Below are positions 1 through 6,567 of a stretch of DNA of 19,150 bases, one piece after another (positions within the stretch are counted from its first letter, which is position 1; each line of letters starts with the position of its first letter). This DNA is from DATNPH01 sp036703315 (lineage in GTDB: Bacteria; Cyanobacteriota; Cyanobacteriia; Cyanobacteriales; Coleofasciculaceae): NCBI GenBank assembly GCA_036703315.1, contig DATNPH010000108.1:1-19150 (forward strand), written 5' to 3'. The translations under genes were made by a program, and so were the position numbers. The notes beneath the pieces are model-generated. The model ran no database searches, was not told where the DNA came from, and saw only the letters and a program-made list of their open reading frames with translations.

Positions 1-139
1 TAAAACCTATCAAACTGTTTATCAACTTAAACACGGATTGCTTTCCAATTATTTGATTGAACAACTTAAACGCCCTGCTCTCCCAATGTCCTTGGTCTAG
101 TTTTGGTAAGCGAGCGCATGTGACAGTTGCGTAAGTCCT
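1..139 (+). mobile_element. Right end of an insertion sequence (rest lies outside the window)
   Basis: The segment ends with TGCGTAAGTCCT at 128-139. On the minus strand this reads AGGACTTACGCAACTGTCAC, and it interrupts the Rieske protein gene. A second, nearly identical copy of this terminus lies at 1453-1472 (19 of 20 bases from GGACTTACG onwards). An open reading frame that enters from the left edge stops at 98-100, 39 bases before the element's end. That is where a transposase would normally stop. The insertion boundary is inferred from where the Rieske homology is lost. Only one end is visible, so neither the target duplication nor the IS family can be determined. Confidence 0.7.
2..100 (+). 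CDS. C-terminal end of a probable transposase (partial)
   Basis: An open frame runs from the window edge to the TAG at 98-100, giving 32 residues that begin KTYQTVYQLKHGL and end RPALPMSLV. No start codon is present because the gene begins outside the window. It is called a transposase fragment only by position: it lies inside the insertion element and ends just before its terminal repeat. The residues include no catalytic motif, so the family is unassigned. Confidence 0.5.
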   Translation, partial: KTYQTVYQLKHGLLSNYLIEQLKRPALPMSLV

Positions 140-465
140 GAAGTTTTTTGCTCTGCCTTCCATTCCACCGTACAGCCTCGGTGTGTGCAAGTGGGATTAA
201 CAGCAGATAGAGTCTTGGGATCAGTTGGGTTGCTTACGATAAGCAAGGGACCAGCAGAAAATTCCTTGTTGAGAATTTGACCCTTTTGCTTTAATTCTGT
301 TACTGTGCCAACCGACTGGAACCCATCGGTGCCAGAAGACGTTGCCGTTGATTTCGACTGTGATTCCGGCTCAGTGGACTTGGGAGAGCAGGCGGCGATC
401 GCTAGTGGTAGGGAACTGGCGAAACCACCAATACCCACCCATGTTACAAACTCACGACGGTTCAT
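97..465 (-). pseudogene. Rieske [2Fe-2S] protein, exported, truncated by IS insertion
   Basis: The N-terminus has a Tat-like motif (NRREF, residues 2-6), a hydrophobic stretch and a lipobox-like LAIAAC (21-26), so the intact protein would be membrane-anchored outside the cytoplasm. The first Rieske cluster motif, CTHRGC (93-98: Cys93, His95, Cys98), is present. The second motif (CxxH, usually CPCHG) is missing. Native coding sequence ends near residue 109 (about base 140). The last residues, SGLTQLSHALAYQN, are translated from the insertion-sequence terminus. Without the second Cys/His pair the cluster cannot be liganded normally, so the product is almost certainly non-functional as a Rieske protein. 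No clear ribosome-binding site precedes the ATG at 465. The former partner is unknown; small exported Rieske proteins usually serve electron transfer or an oxidoreductase. Confidence 0.85.
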
Positions 466-798
466 AAATAGTTGCTAGTTGTTAATTTTTAGTTGTCAGC
501 AGTACACCAACCTTGGCTCAAGTTAGAACTTGCTTGAGCAAGGGGATGAGGCTAACTTCATCCCCTTTCACTTCTACGACTATAGCTCTAGCAATAGGTA
601 AACAACAGCTAGAAATTCTAGCTAGGCATCATGAGTGAATGCTCACAACAAAGGAATGAAAATCTTCCTTCCCCTACTCCCTACTCCCTATTTTCAAGAC
701 AGCCATCCACGCGCCGAGACCGCACAACAAAGAATGAAAATCTCTCTTCCCACTCCCTACTCCCTAGTTACCATTCCGTATTTTCCGATAATCAACTA
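466..798. repeat. Intergenic region with a 45-bp direct repeat of heptad type
   Basis: No convincing gene is present in these 333 bases. Two direct copies lie 79 bases apart at 644-690 and 723-766. Each has CACAACAAAG, then GAATGAAAATC, then a pyrimidine run ending CTACTCCCTA, with small indels between copies. ACTCCCTA-type heptads are common in cyanobacterial intergenic DNA. A perfect palindrome with 8-bp arms (AGCTAGAAATTCTAGCT) lies at 607-623. A 64-codon open frame spans the repeats but its composition is that of the repeats, so it is not called. Confidence 0.6.
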
Positions 799-1365
799 TT
801 AGTTTTGTCTACTTCTACGAAATAGGCGGGTCATGTTTATCCCCGTTACTAGCATCGCTAATAGTCCTAAACCAACCAAAAGCACATAAATTGACTCAAA
901 GAAGTCTCCGAGGTACTCTCCTTGGTGAATCACCATGAAAAGTTCCGCTTGCTCACTTGACATCCCAAACCAACTTGTTCCCAATCGGTAGATTACACCC
1001 GATACCGCACTGAGCACTAAGGGCAAGAAAACAAGCGGTGAAAGTATACGGTGAACTTTACGAAAATCAAGTTTGGTTCCTGGTCGTGCAGAACGACTGC
1101 TGCCAAATAGCCTTGTCATGGTCAGCCCTGTGACGATCATGCCAAGCAACCCTAAGCCAACTAAAAGGACATAAATTGGCTTGAGCTGAGAACCAAGATA
1201 TTCTCCTTGATGAATCACCATAAAAATGTTTGCTGCTTCACCCTGCATCCCAAACCAGCTTTCTCCCAGCCTGTAGGCTATTCCTGTAAAAGCGGTGAGT
1301 GCTAAAGGTAGAAAAACAATAGGAGCGACTTTGCGGTGAAGTTTGCGAAATGCCAAATTAGCCAT
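799..1365 (-). CDS. PepSY-associated membrane protein, internally duplicated
   Basis: This 188-residue protein consists of two tandem copies of one unit, residues 6-90 and 101-185, about two-thirds identical by eye. Each copy has FRK(L/V)HR, a first membrane segment, YRLG.SWFGM, FMVIHQGEYLG and a second membrane segment (IYVLLVGLGLL...VTG). That gives four predicted membrane helices. This pattern matches the PepSY-associated TM helix family, which in cyanobacteria is often a single unit of 80-90 residues. The joint is RSARPGTKLD (91-100). The family is linked to membrane redox or metal/protease regulation, but the role of this member is unknown. It precedes the IS-interrupted Rieske gene on the same strand, with 333 bases between. 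The start ATG at 1365 has no strong Shine-Dalgarno. Confidence 0.85.
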   Translation of the reverse strand: MANLAFRKLHRKVAPIVFLPLALTAFTGIAYRLGESWFGMQGEAANIFMVIHQGEYLGSQLKPIYVLLVGLGLLGMIVTGLTMTRLFGSSRSARPGTKLDFRKVHRILSPLVFLPLVLSAVSGVIYRLGTSWFGMSSEQAELFMVIHQGEYLGDFFESIYVLLVGLGLLAMLVTGINMTRLFRRSRQN

Positions 1366-1452
1366 TCCTAGTGAATCTCCTACAGTGACAGTTCCTCCTG
1401 TCAGTGTATAAGCGATCGCTAGAATTTCTAGAGCGTCAAATTAGTAATAATG

Positions 1453-1472
1453 GGACTTACGCAACTATCACA
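1453..1472 (+). repeat. Solitary copy of the insertion-sequence end seen at 120-139
   Basis: GGACTTACGCAACTATCACA differs by one base from the terminus of the element that interrupts the Rieske gene. Its inward direction points to higher coordinates, toward the rubrerythrin gene. No matching opposite end is found before the rubrerythrin stop at 1557. It is therefore probably a solo terminus left by deletion or by a non-autonomous relative. Confidence 0.5.
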
Positions 1473-1556
1473 CAATCACTAGTGTTTCAGTCTCTTGCTC
1501 CCTGTTTAAAGAATGTTGGGGGGAGTTTCCCTACTCCCCACTTTCTAGATTGGGCT

Positions 1557-2294
1557 TTAAGCTGCAACTTTCTCTTCAAAAGGCGTGAACATGTTTTTGG
1601 CTGCACCACAGATGGGGCAGTGCCAATCCTCTGGAATATCTTCAAAGAGTGTACCGGGGGCAATTCCAGAATCAGGATCTCCCACAACTGGGTTGTAAAT
1701 CATGCTGCATCGCTTACAGATCCATTTGCGGGCAGCTGGATTTTCACTAGCTATTCTTTTATCCGGTTCTCCTCCCTCTAAGACATGAAGGGCTTCTGTG
1801 TAACGATCAGCATGAAAATGTTCTATGGGTTTGAGTAGATTAAAGCGATGAGCGGCTTCACGAAAGATGTGAGCATGCTCAGCGGATTCTTGGGCTTGAG
1901 CTTCAAATTCCGCAACAGCAGCATCGTCGCGATCGCGTTCGGCATCCGCTGCAAAGTTTGGATACATTGTCGTGTATTCATAGGTTTCGCCTTCAATCGC
2001 TAGGGCAAGGCAGCGAGCGACAATATCCTGCTTTTGGGCATCAGTTAGAGCCGTTAGATCTTCTACAGCGATTTCGGGATGCAATAACCGAAAGTGGGCA
2101 AAGGCATGTTCCGTCTCTTGAGCTGCTGTTTCTTTGAAAAGCTTAGCCACATCCGCAAAGCCAAGCTGACGAGCCACTTCTGCAAAAAACAGATATTTCC
2201 GATTCGCCATCGATTCACCAGCGAAGGCTGATTCCAGGTTTCCGAGCGTCTTGAATGAAGACAGATTCGGTGAGTTGGATTCGGCTTGACTCAT
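1557..2294 (-). CDS. rbr: Rubrerythrin
   Basis: This 245-residue cytoplasmic protein joins an N-terminal ferritin-like di-iron domain to a C-terminal rubredoxin domain. The first domain contains ETEH (60-63), further glutamates around EGETYEY (101-107) and ESAEH (136-140), matching the ExxH-type ligands of the family. The second has two pairs of zinc-ribbon-like cysteines for FeS4: Cys193/Cys196 (CKRC) and Cys226/Cys229 (CPICG). Rubrerythrins reduce hydrogen peroxide using electrons delivered through the rubredoxin centre. Domain order and length are normal. The start is supported by AAGGAG seven bases upstream of the ATG at 2294. The gene appears monocistronic; 272 bases without a gene separate it from the upstream NodJ-like permease gene. 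Confidence 0.95.
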   Translation of the reverse strand: MSQAESNSPNLSSFKTLGNLESAFAGESMANRKYLFFAEVARQLGFADVAKLFKETAAQETEHAFAHFRLLHPEIAVEDLTALTDAQKQDIVARCLALAIEGETYEYTTMYPNFAADAERDRDDAAVAEFEAQAQESAEHAHIFREAAHRFNLLKPIEHFHADRYTEALHVLEGGEPDKRIASENPAARKWICKRCSMIYNPVVGDPDSGIAPGTLFEDIPEDWHCPICGAAKNMFTPFEEKVAA

Positions 2295-2566
2295 GAAAGC
2301 TCCTTATTGATTTTGCTTTTCCGTTTCAGGGTCAATCTGATCGCAAGTAATACCAAAGTTCATTAACCCTTTTTTCTAGACCACTACTGATTGTTCACGA
2401 TATCTTCTTAGCTTTTGCGATCGCTTCACCTAAGTTTAATGCAAGCCAATCAGCGCCAACCTAGCTCCTGCCTAATGTCATAGGAAAAATATATTTGGTA
2501 GCCGACTCTCAACTAGCTAAGGTTAGTGACCCTAACTGCATCATTACTGACGATAATTCGTGAACC

Positions 2567-3346
2567 TTAACGGAACAGCTGAGGATAAATCTGTCGCCAA
2601 GCCAACAGGGAAAAGACACTAATCCACAGGAGCAACCAGATTAACTCTAAGAACCAGAATGCAGGTAATCCCCAAGGCCAGCGTAACAGGTCAACTAGGG
2701 ATGCCAAAGGCAGCGCACCTGCTATATGACCTAGCCATGGCGGTAGCGTACTACGTGGAAAATAGGTGCCGCCTAGAGTGAACATCGGAACGATGAACAG
2801 GAAGATGGGTACATTAATTTGATCAACGGTACGCACGGTTCCTGCTACGAACAATCCCATGACAGCAAATAACAGGCTGCCTAAGATAATTAGGGGCAAA
2901 GAGATGAGGAAATGCCAGCCGGAGTAGAGTCCCCAAACAACTGCAACTAGACCTGTCATAAGACCAGCAATCATGCCTTTAGTCGCCGCCCACAGCCAGT
3001 CGCCCAAAAACACTTCTGTGAAACTCAATGGTGCTGTTAGCAAAGCTTGCCAGGTTTTTTGATAGCGCAGGCGGAAGAAACTGCCGAACGAACCTTCAAA
3101 AAATGACTGGAACAGCACCCCGATCGCGATCATTCCCGGCGCAATAAATTCTAAATAAGAGATAGTTTGACCGTTGTAGGGAACATCTCCCACAAGCGGA
3201 GTCAGACCATAGCCAAAAGCAACCAGATAAATCAATGGTTCTGAAAGCGGGGGCAGACTATTAACTAACCAAGTTTTTTGATAAACTTTGGCGTGACGAT
3301 GCCAGACAGAATAGACTCCCCAAGGTGTTACTGAAATACCTTTCAT
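2567..3346 (-). CDS. ABC-2 type exporter permease, NodJ-like
   Basis: This integral membrane protein of 259 residues has about six hydrophobic segments. It carries features of the NodJ/DrrB-type ABC-2 permeases: PLIYLVAFGYGL near 37-48, FIAPGMIA (67-74), the block FFEGSFGSF...RYQKTWQALL (82-103) followed by TAPLS, and TYFPRSTLPPWL (194-205). It would form the membrane channel for the ATPase encoded just upstream (3489-4436). NodI/NodJ export modified chitin oligosaccharides in rhizobia. In a cyanobacterium the substrate is unknown, and relatives export lipids, polysaccharide precursors or drugs. The ATG at 3346 has no Shine-Dalgarno; a dispersed repeat (3347-3489) directly abuts the start codon. 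Translation or expression may therefore depend on that repeat. Confidence 0.9.
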   Translation of the reverse strand: MKGISVTPWGVYSVWHRHAKVYQKTWLVNSLPPLSEPLIYLVAFGYGLTPLVGDVPYNGQTISYLEFIAPGMIAIGVLFQSFFEGSFGSFFRLRYQKTWQALLTAPLSFTEVFLGDWLWAATKGMIAGLMTGLVAVVWGLYSGWHFLISLPLIILGSLLFAVMGLFVAGTVRTVDQINVPIFLFIVPMFTLGGTYFPRSTLPPWLGHIAGALPLASLVDLLRWPWGLPAFWFLELIWLLLWISVFSLLAWRQIYPQLFR

Positions 3347-3489
3347 CTGAAGTATGAAGTATGAAGTATGTTAGCGAAGCAGAGGCAGCGACACCGTGAC
3401 AGCGAGTAAGTGTCAGCTGTGAAGCAGGAAAGCAGTTACCAAGTATGGAATTGCAATTTTTTATCCTTCATCCTTTAAACTTCATCCTT
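3347..3489. repeat. Dispersed intergenic repeat, copy A (partner at 5746-5858)
   Basis: It fills the whole gap between the ATPase stop codon and the permease start codon. One end is a 35-base block (3455-3489) that is the perfect reverse complement of 5746-5780, built from AAGGATGAAG/AAGGATG heptads. The other end has three TATGAAG-type heptads (CATACTTCATACTTCAG on the minus strand). The middle has CTGC-TTCGCTA, which aligns loosely with copy B. Conserved termini with a diverged middle suggest a non-autonomous repeated element. Confidence 0.65.
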
Positions 3490-4436
3490 TATTCAAGTGA
3501 TGTTCCTGTCAATCGCAAGAATACATCTTCTAAATTGGTGCGGCGGCGCATCAGTCTGAGAGGTGCCATACCACTCAACTGTTCCCAAAGTGGCTGAGGA
3601 TTGTCTATCGGTAATCCAATCAAATAGCTGCTACCGAAAGGTCGATACCAAGTTCCTGCCTGATCAGCTAGTTGTTGAAGAGTTTGTTGATCAATACCCT
3701 CAATTTCGACTACTTCTCGACCGACAGTGCGCTCAATCAGTTCATCTGGGGTGCCTTGGTCAATCATCTTTCCCTGCTGGAGTAAGATGAGGCGATCGCA
3801 CAATCGTTGCGCTTCATCCATATAGTGGGTAGTCAACAACACCCCACAACCACTCTGCTTCAGCTGACTGACCACTTTCCAAAAGTCTTGCCGCGCATCC
3901 GGGTCAAGTCCAGTTGTGGGTTCATCCAGAAATACCACTTGAGGAGTATTAATCAAGGCGCGTGCTAAAACTAAACGCCGTTTCATACCCCCAGAAAGTT
4001 CATCAACACGATTACTGGCATAATCTTGTAGTCCCACTTGAGCCAGTAATTCTCCTGCTCGATTGCGTGCTGCCTTGCCGATAAGGCGATAATGATGAGC
4101 AAAGTACACCAAGTTCTCAAACACCGTAAAGTCGGGGTCAAGATTATCTTCTTGAGTGACAATGCCCATAGAAGCACGGATTTGTCGCCCTTGAGCTTGT
4201 ACTTGATGTTGCCCAAGTTGAACAAAACCGCGACTAGGAATAACTGCCCCGTATAACATTCCGACTGTTGTTGTTTTCCCGGCACCATTAGGACCAAGGA
4301 GACCGAGAATTTCTCCAGGATTGAGGGTGAAGTTGATGCCTTGAACTACCTGTCGCGAACCATATGATTTCCAGAGGTCGTAAACCTTTAAAGCCATCGG
4401 TTCAGTGACTCTGCTTTGAGTAAATGCAAGCCTCAT
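3489..4436 (-). CDS. ABC transporter ATP-binding protein, NodI-like
   Basis: This 315-residue ABC ATPase is the partner of the downstream NodJ-like permease. Walker A is GPNGAGKT (48-55), the Q-loop glutamine is Gln95, the signature is LSGGM (147-151), Walker B is VVFLDEP (167-173), and the switch His204 lies in LTTHYMDEA. The stretch ...GIVTQEDNLDPDFTVFENL is characteristic of the NodI/DrrA group. A C-terminal region of about 90 residues ends RRTNLEDVFLRLTG, as in ABC-2 exporter ATPases. The start is uncertain: the ATG at 4436 gives 13 extra residues, whereas an ATG at 4397 (MALKVYDLW) fits family alignments better. Neither has a Shine-Dalgarno. Its stop lies inside the 35-base block of repeat copy A. 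Confidence 0.92.
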   Translation of the reverse strand: MRLAFTQSRVTEPMALKVYDLWKSYGSRQVVQGINFTLNPGEILGLLGPNGAGKTTTVGMLYGAVIPSRGFVQLGQHQVQAQGRQIRASMGIVTQEDNLDPDFTVFENLVYFAHHYRLIGKAARNRAGELLAQVGLQDYASNRVDELSGGMKRRLVLARALINTPQVVFLDEPTTGLDPDARQDFWKVVSQLKQSGCGVLLTTHYMDEAQRLCDRLILLQQGKMIDQGTPDELIERTVGREVVEIEGIDQQTLQQLADQAGTWYRPFGSSYLIGLPIDNPQPLWEQLSGMAPLRLMRRRTNLEDVFLRLTGTSLE

Positions 4437-4469
4437 AAGTTTCAGGGCTTAACGTCTTAACTAATTGTA

Positions 4470-4487
4470 GTATAAATGTAATTATAA
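4470..4487 (-). promoter_or_regulatory. Possible promoter of the NodI/NodJ-like operon
   Basis: On the minus strand, TATAAT (4482-4487) and TATACT (4470-4475) lie 34-50 bases upstream of the ATPase start at 4436. Either could be a -10 element. No convincing -35 hexamer sits at the standard spacing, so this is a weak call from composition and position only. Confidence 0.3.
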
Positions 4488-4621
4488 TGTAAGGTAACTA
4501 ACCACACTCCTCTTCCTCCAACTGGATCACCCGACTGGGTGATTGAGCAAAAAAGGGAAGTGAGGAAATAGAAAGAAGGCACTGCTCTCTCTGATTAAGC
4601 TCACTTCCCACCTCTAAAAGT

Positions 4622-4708
4622 TTAAGCGCCTGGGTTAAACCAGAGGTTAGCTCGTTGCAAAAGATCACTAGTCAACTGAGCTATAACCTGGTAACACCAG
4701 ACGCCTAA
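4622..4708. repeat. Long imperfect fold-back (28 or more paired bases, 15-nt loop)
   Basis: Successive blocks pair in order: GCGCCTGG (4626-4633) with CCAGACGC (4697-4704, one wobble or mismatch), GTTA (4634-4637) with TAAC (4692-4695), CCAG (4640-4643) with CTGG (4688-4691), GTTA (4646-4649) with TAAC (4684-4687), GCTC (4650-4653) with GAGC (4678-4681), and GTTG (4654-4657) with CAAC (4673-4676). Only 1-2 base bulges interrupt it. TTA/TAA at 4622-4624 and 4706-4708 extends the base of the stem. On the plus strand it is followed by TAATTTTT. It could be a miniature element, a structured RNA, or a transcription barrier between the small exported protein gene and the ABC operon. Confidence 0.6.
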
Positions 4709-4744
4709 TTTTTAACGTTGGAGGACTGTCAAGATAGTTGGATC

Positions 4745-5113
4745 TTATTCGTTACCTGTTACCTTATTAACTAGGTCTTTTGCTCCTTCTATTAAACCGT
4801 TTTCATCTGGATTTTCTTTTTTGAAGCTCTTCAAATCTTCCTCGTAAACTTTCTCCAGACCTTGAGGGTCATTAATTACCTCAGTAGCTTCCTCATAAGC
4901 CGCTTGCCGATCCTCTTCTTTAAACCCCGTCGCTTCACTATACGTGTAGGCTCGGTCGATCGCTTCCTGCGACGGTCTACTCAAAGACTGATCTGCTAAA
5001 GCTGGTAGACCCGAAAAAGTAAATAAACCTGATAAGCTCAGCAAACTCATCAAGGCGAAAATCAAAATACGTTTGCCAAAAGCTTGGCTCATAGCTGAAA
5101 AAATCTGCTGCAT
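4745..5113 (-). CDS. Small exported protein of unknown function
   Basis: The start is placed at the ATG at 5113, which has AGGAG seven bases upstream, rather than at an in-frame codon 13 residues earlier. This gives 122 residues. Residues 1-40 form a signal peptide: a basic GKR at 13-15, a hydrophobic core (ILIFALMSLLSLSGLF) and a signal peptidase I-type site LPALA|DQ at 40/41. The mature part (about 82 residues) is hydrophilic, acidic and probably helical, with many Glu/Lys and no cysteine. It resembles small stress-inducible periplasmic proteins of cyanobacteria in general character, but I do not recognise a named family. It stands alone, with the fold-back element downstream. Confidence 0.8.
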   Translation of the reverse strand: MQQIFSAMSQAFGKRILIFALMSLLSLSGLFTFSGLPALADQSLSRPSQEAIDRAYTYSEATGFKEEDRQAAYEEATEVINDPQGLEKVYEEDLKSFKKENPDENGLIEGAKDLVNKVTGNE

Positions 5114-5274
5114 GTAAATCTCCTTTTTTTCGTAGGATTGTGCAACTGACAATGCAAGATGATTACTAACGCAGTGTTGCTACTCAAAATATAGGAAACT
5201 ACGCTTCAACAGATCCTACGGGTATGGCGGTAGCAGTCCTTCTACCCGAAGATACATTCAATTTGTATTGGGGG

Positions 5275-5721
5275 TTACAAATTGTTAATGAGTGATTGAT
5301 TAGTACTCTCTGGCTGATTAGGTTGCTCAAATGCGTCAAGTATTTGACGGGGAATTGCTCGTGGGCGCATTGCATTAAGATCCACCCAAACCCACAATGC
5401 CTCAGCTGTTACCAGCAATTGGTCATCACCTTGTTTACGGATTTCGTAACGTCGGCTTGCACGAGGGCCGCGCATTGTGTGCAGCCAGGTAGTGACTTCC
5501 AAGGTATCACCAGCAACAGATGAGCGAAGGTAATCAATCTCGATCCGCCGCATTACAAAGATGCCACCAAGTTCTTGGCAACGCTGCTGATTGAAACCTA
5601 AATGTTCTGAGTGTTCAACAGCGGCTTGCTCTAAGTAATGTTGGTATACAGCGTTGTTAACATGCCCTAAGGCATCCATCTCGTGGTAGCGCACACGTAA
5701 CTGGGTTTTAAATGGTTCCAT
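5275..5721 (-). CDS. Acyl-CoA thioesterase of the 4-hydroxybenzoyl-CoA (hot-dog) family
   Basis: This cytoplasmic protein of 148 residues has the usual family length. The N-terminal block RVRYHEMDALGHVNNAVYQH (9-28) carries the family's Asp (Asp16) followed by HVNNAVY, the active-site signature of 4HBT/YbgC/FadM-type hot-dog thioesterases. The later region, RIEIDYLRSSVAGDTLEV...SRRYEI, matches the central strands. These enzymes hydrolyse acyl-CoA or acyl-ACP thioesters; the exact acyl group cannot be read from sequence. A weak purine-rich AGAGAG precedes the ATG. The second copy of the dispersed repeat lies 25 bases upstream of the start, so the promoter must be within or beyond that repeat. 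Confidence 0.88.
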   Translation of the reverse strand: MEPFKTQLRVRYHEMDALGHVNNAVYQHYLEQAAVEHSEHLGFNQQRCQELGGIFVMRRIEIDYLRSSVAGDTLEVTTWLHTMRGPRASRRYEIRKQGDDQLLVTAEALWVWVDLNAMRPRAIPRQILDAFEQPNQPESTNQSLINNL

Positions 5722-5745
5722 GCTCTCTCTTGTAGGCAGCCGATT

Positions 5746-5858
5746 AAGGATGAAGTTTAAAGGATGAAGGATAAAAAATTTTACGCCTAGTAATTTCTTT
5801 CATACTTCATACTGGGCTATGCGCCGCTGCGCTACCACACTTACACTTCATACATCAG
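5746..5858. repeat. Dispersed intergenic repeat, copy B
   Basis: It is in inverted orientation to copy A (3347-3489). Bases 5746-5780 are a perfect reverse complement of 3455-3489. The far end has CTTCATACATCAG (5846-5858), matching copy A's CTTCATACTTCAG. The middle has CATACTTCATACT and CTGCGCTACCACACTT, similar to copy A but with gaps. It lies between the stress protein gene and the thioesterase start. Confidence 0.6.
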
Positions 5859-5967
5859 GTACGTGAGGCTTGCAACGGGAGCAATGATCCTTCTGAGAGC
5901 CTTTTAGTGTAGGGCATAGATAATTTTGAAAAACTCAAAGGCGTGGCTGACCTTACGACTATGGTAA

Positions 5968-6540
5968 TTAGACGTTAACAGCCTCAGCCGTGGGAGCGTC
6001 ATAAATGACCCACTCCTGAATTCCCCGCTTGCTCAAACTCCGCTCAGCTGTGGCAATCTCTTCTTGTGTGCCCTCTACCATCACTAGGTAATCTCCACGG
6101 GAGACGCGATCGCTATAAATGCTAGCTCGTTGTTCAGGAATACCTCTCCCTACCAATGCTCCCATCCAAGTATCAGCAAACCCTGCAATCCCCTTATCAG
6201 GAAGTATATTGGCTAGAGCTGTTTTACCTGTTCCTCCTTCGACCGTAGCTCCTACTCCAGCAATAGCTAACGTGCCAATACCTACTAATAAGCCGCCTAT
6301 TCCTCCTTTAGCTGTGCCAGTTACTACACCGGTTACAGCTCCTTCTTGATGATGATCAACAACTTGAGCAGTGCGCTCACGCTCGGCATTGCCACGCTGA
6401 GCCTCACGACTCAGATCTGTGGCAAGCACTCCAATATTCTCCATAGAGAACCCAGACTCTTTCAGTTCCTTCAGTGCAGATTCAGTATCTTCACGCGTCG
6501 GTAGTAAGCCAACAGCATACTTTTCGTGGTTCAAAACCAT
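5968..6540 (-). CDS. General stress protein with YflT-like domain
   Basis: The chosen ATG at 6540 has AAAAGGAG closely upstream and gives 190 residues; an in-frame extension of nine residues is less likely. The N-terminal domain (about 1-45: YAVGLLPTREDTESALKEL...FSMENIGVLA) matches the heat-induced stress protein YflT / general stress protein 17M family. A glycine-rich hydrophobic segment follows (about 70-125, with repeated G/A), resembling glycine-zipper membrane-active regions. A C-terminal ferredoxin-like part, YLVMVEGTQEEIATAERSL...GIQEWVIYDAP, follows. The family is stress-induced, but its biochemical role is not established. The gene is single, and an AT-rich region lies upstream. Confidence 0.82.
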   Translation of the reverse strand: MVLNHEKYAVGLLPTREDTESALKELKESGFSMENIGVLATDLSREAQRGNAERERTAQVVDHHQEGAVTGVVTGTAKGGIGGLLVGIGTLAIAGVGATVEGGTGKTALANILPDKGIAGFADTWMGALVGRGIPEQRASIYSDRVSRGDYLVMVEGTQEEIATAERSLSKRGIQEWVIYDAPTAEAVNV

Positions 6541-6567
6541 TGTTTTCTCCTTTTGCAAAGCACACAC

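Larger units (their letters stand above)
4437..4744. other. Intergenic region with hairpins and an AT-rich promoter-like stretch
   Basis: No gene is seen in these 308 bases. A perfect short hairpin (7-bp stem, ATCACCC / GGGTGAT, loop GACT) lies at 4526-4543. A much longer fold-back lies at 4622-4708 and is listed separately. The part nearest the NodI-like start is AT-rich and is listed as a promoter candidate. Confidence 0.5.

Noticed and set aside
631..825. 64-codon open frame on the plus strand
   Set aside because: It is made of the ACTCCCTA repeats and reads SPTPYSLFS-type low complexity; it overlaps the PepSY gene end and has no ribosome-binding site.
3983..4297. 104-codon minus-strand frame
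   Set aside because: It lies fully inside the NodI-like ATPase gene in another frame; the ATPase has all its motifs.
4526..4543. ATCACCC/GGGTGAT hairpin as a rho-independent terminator
   Set aside because: No T run follows it on either strand, and no gene ends close upstream in the right direction.
4645..4690. Possible tRNA on the minus strand, because TATAGCTCAGTTG resembles a D-arm
   Set aside because: No anticodon arm, no TTCGA T-loop and no acceptor pairing in the right places; the bases are explained by the single long fold-back.
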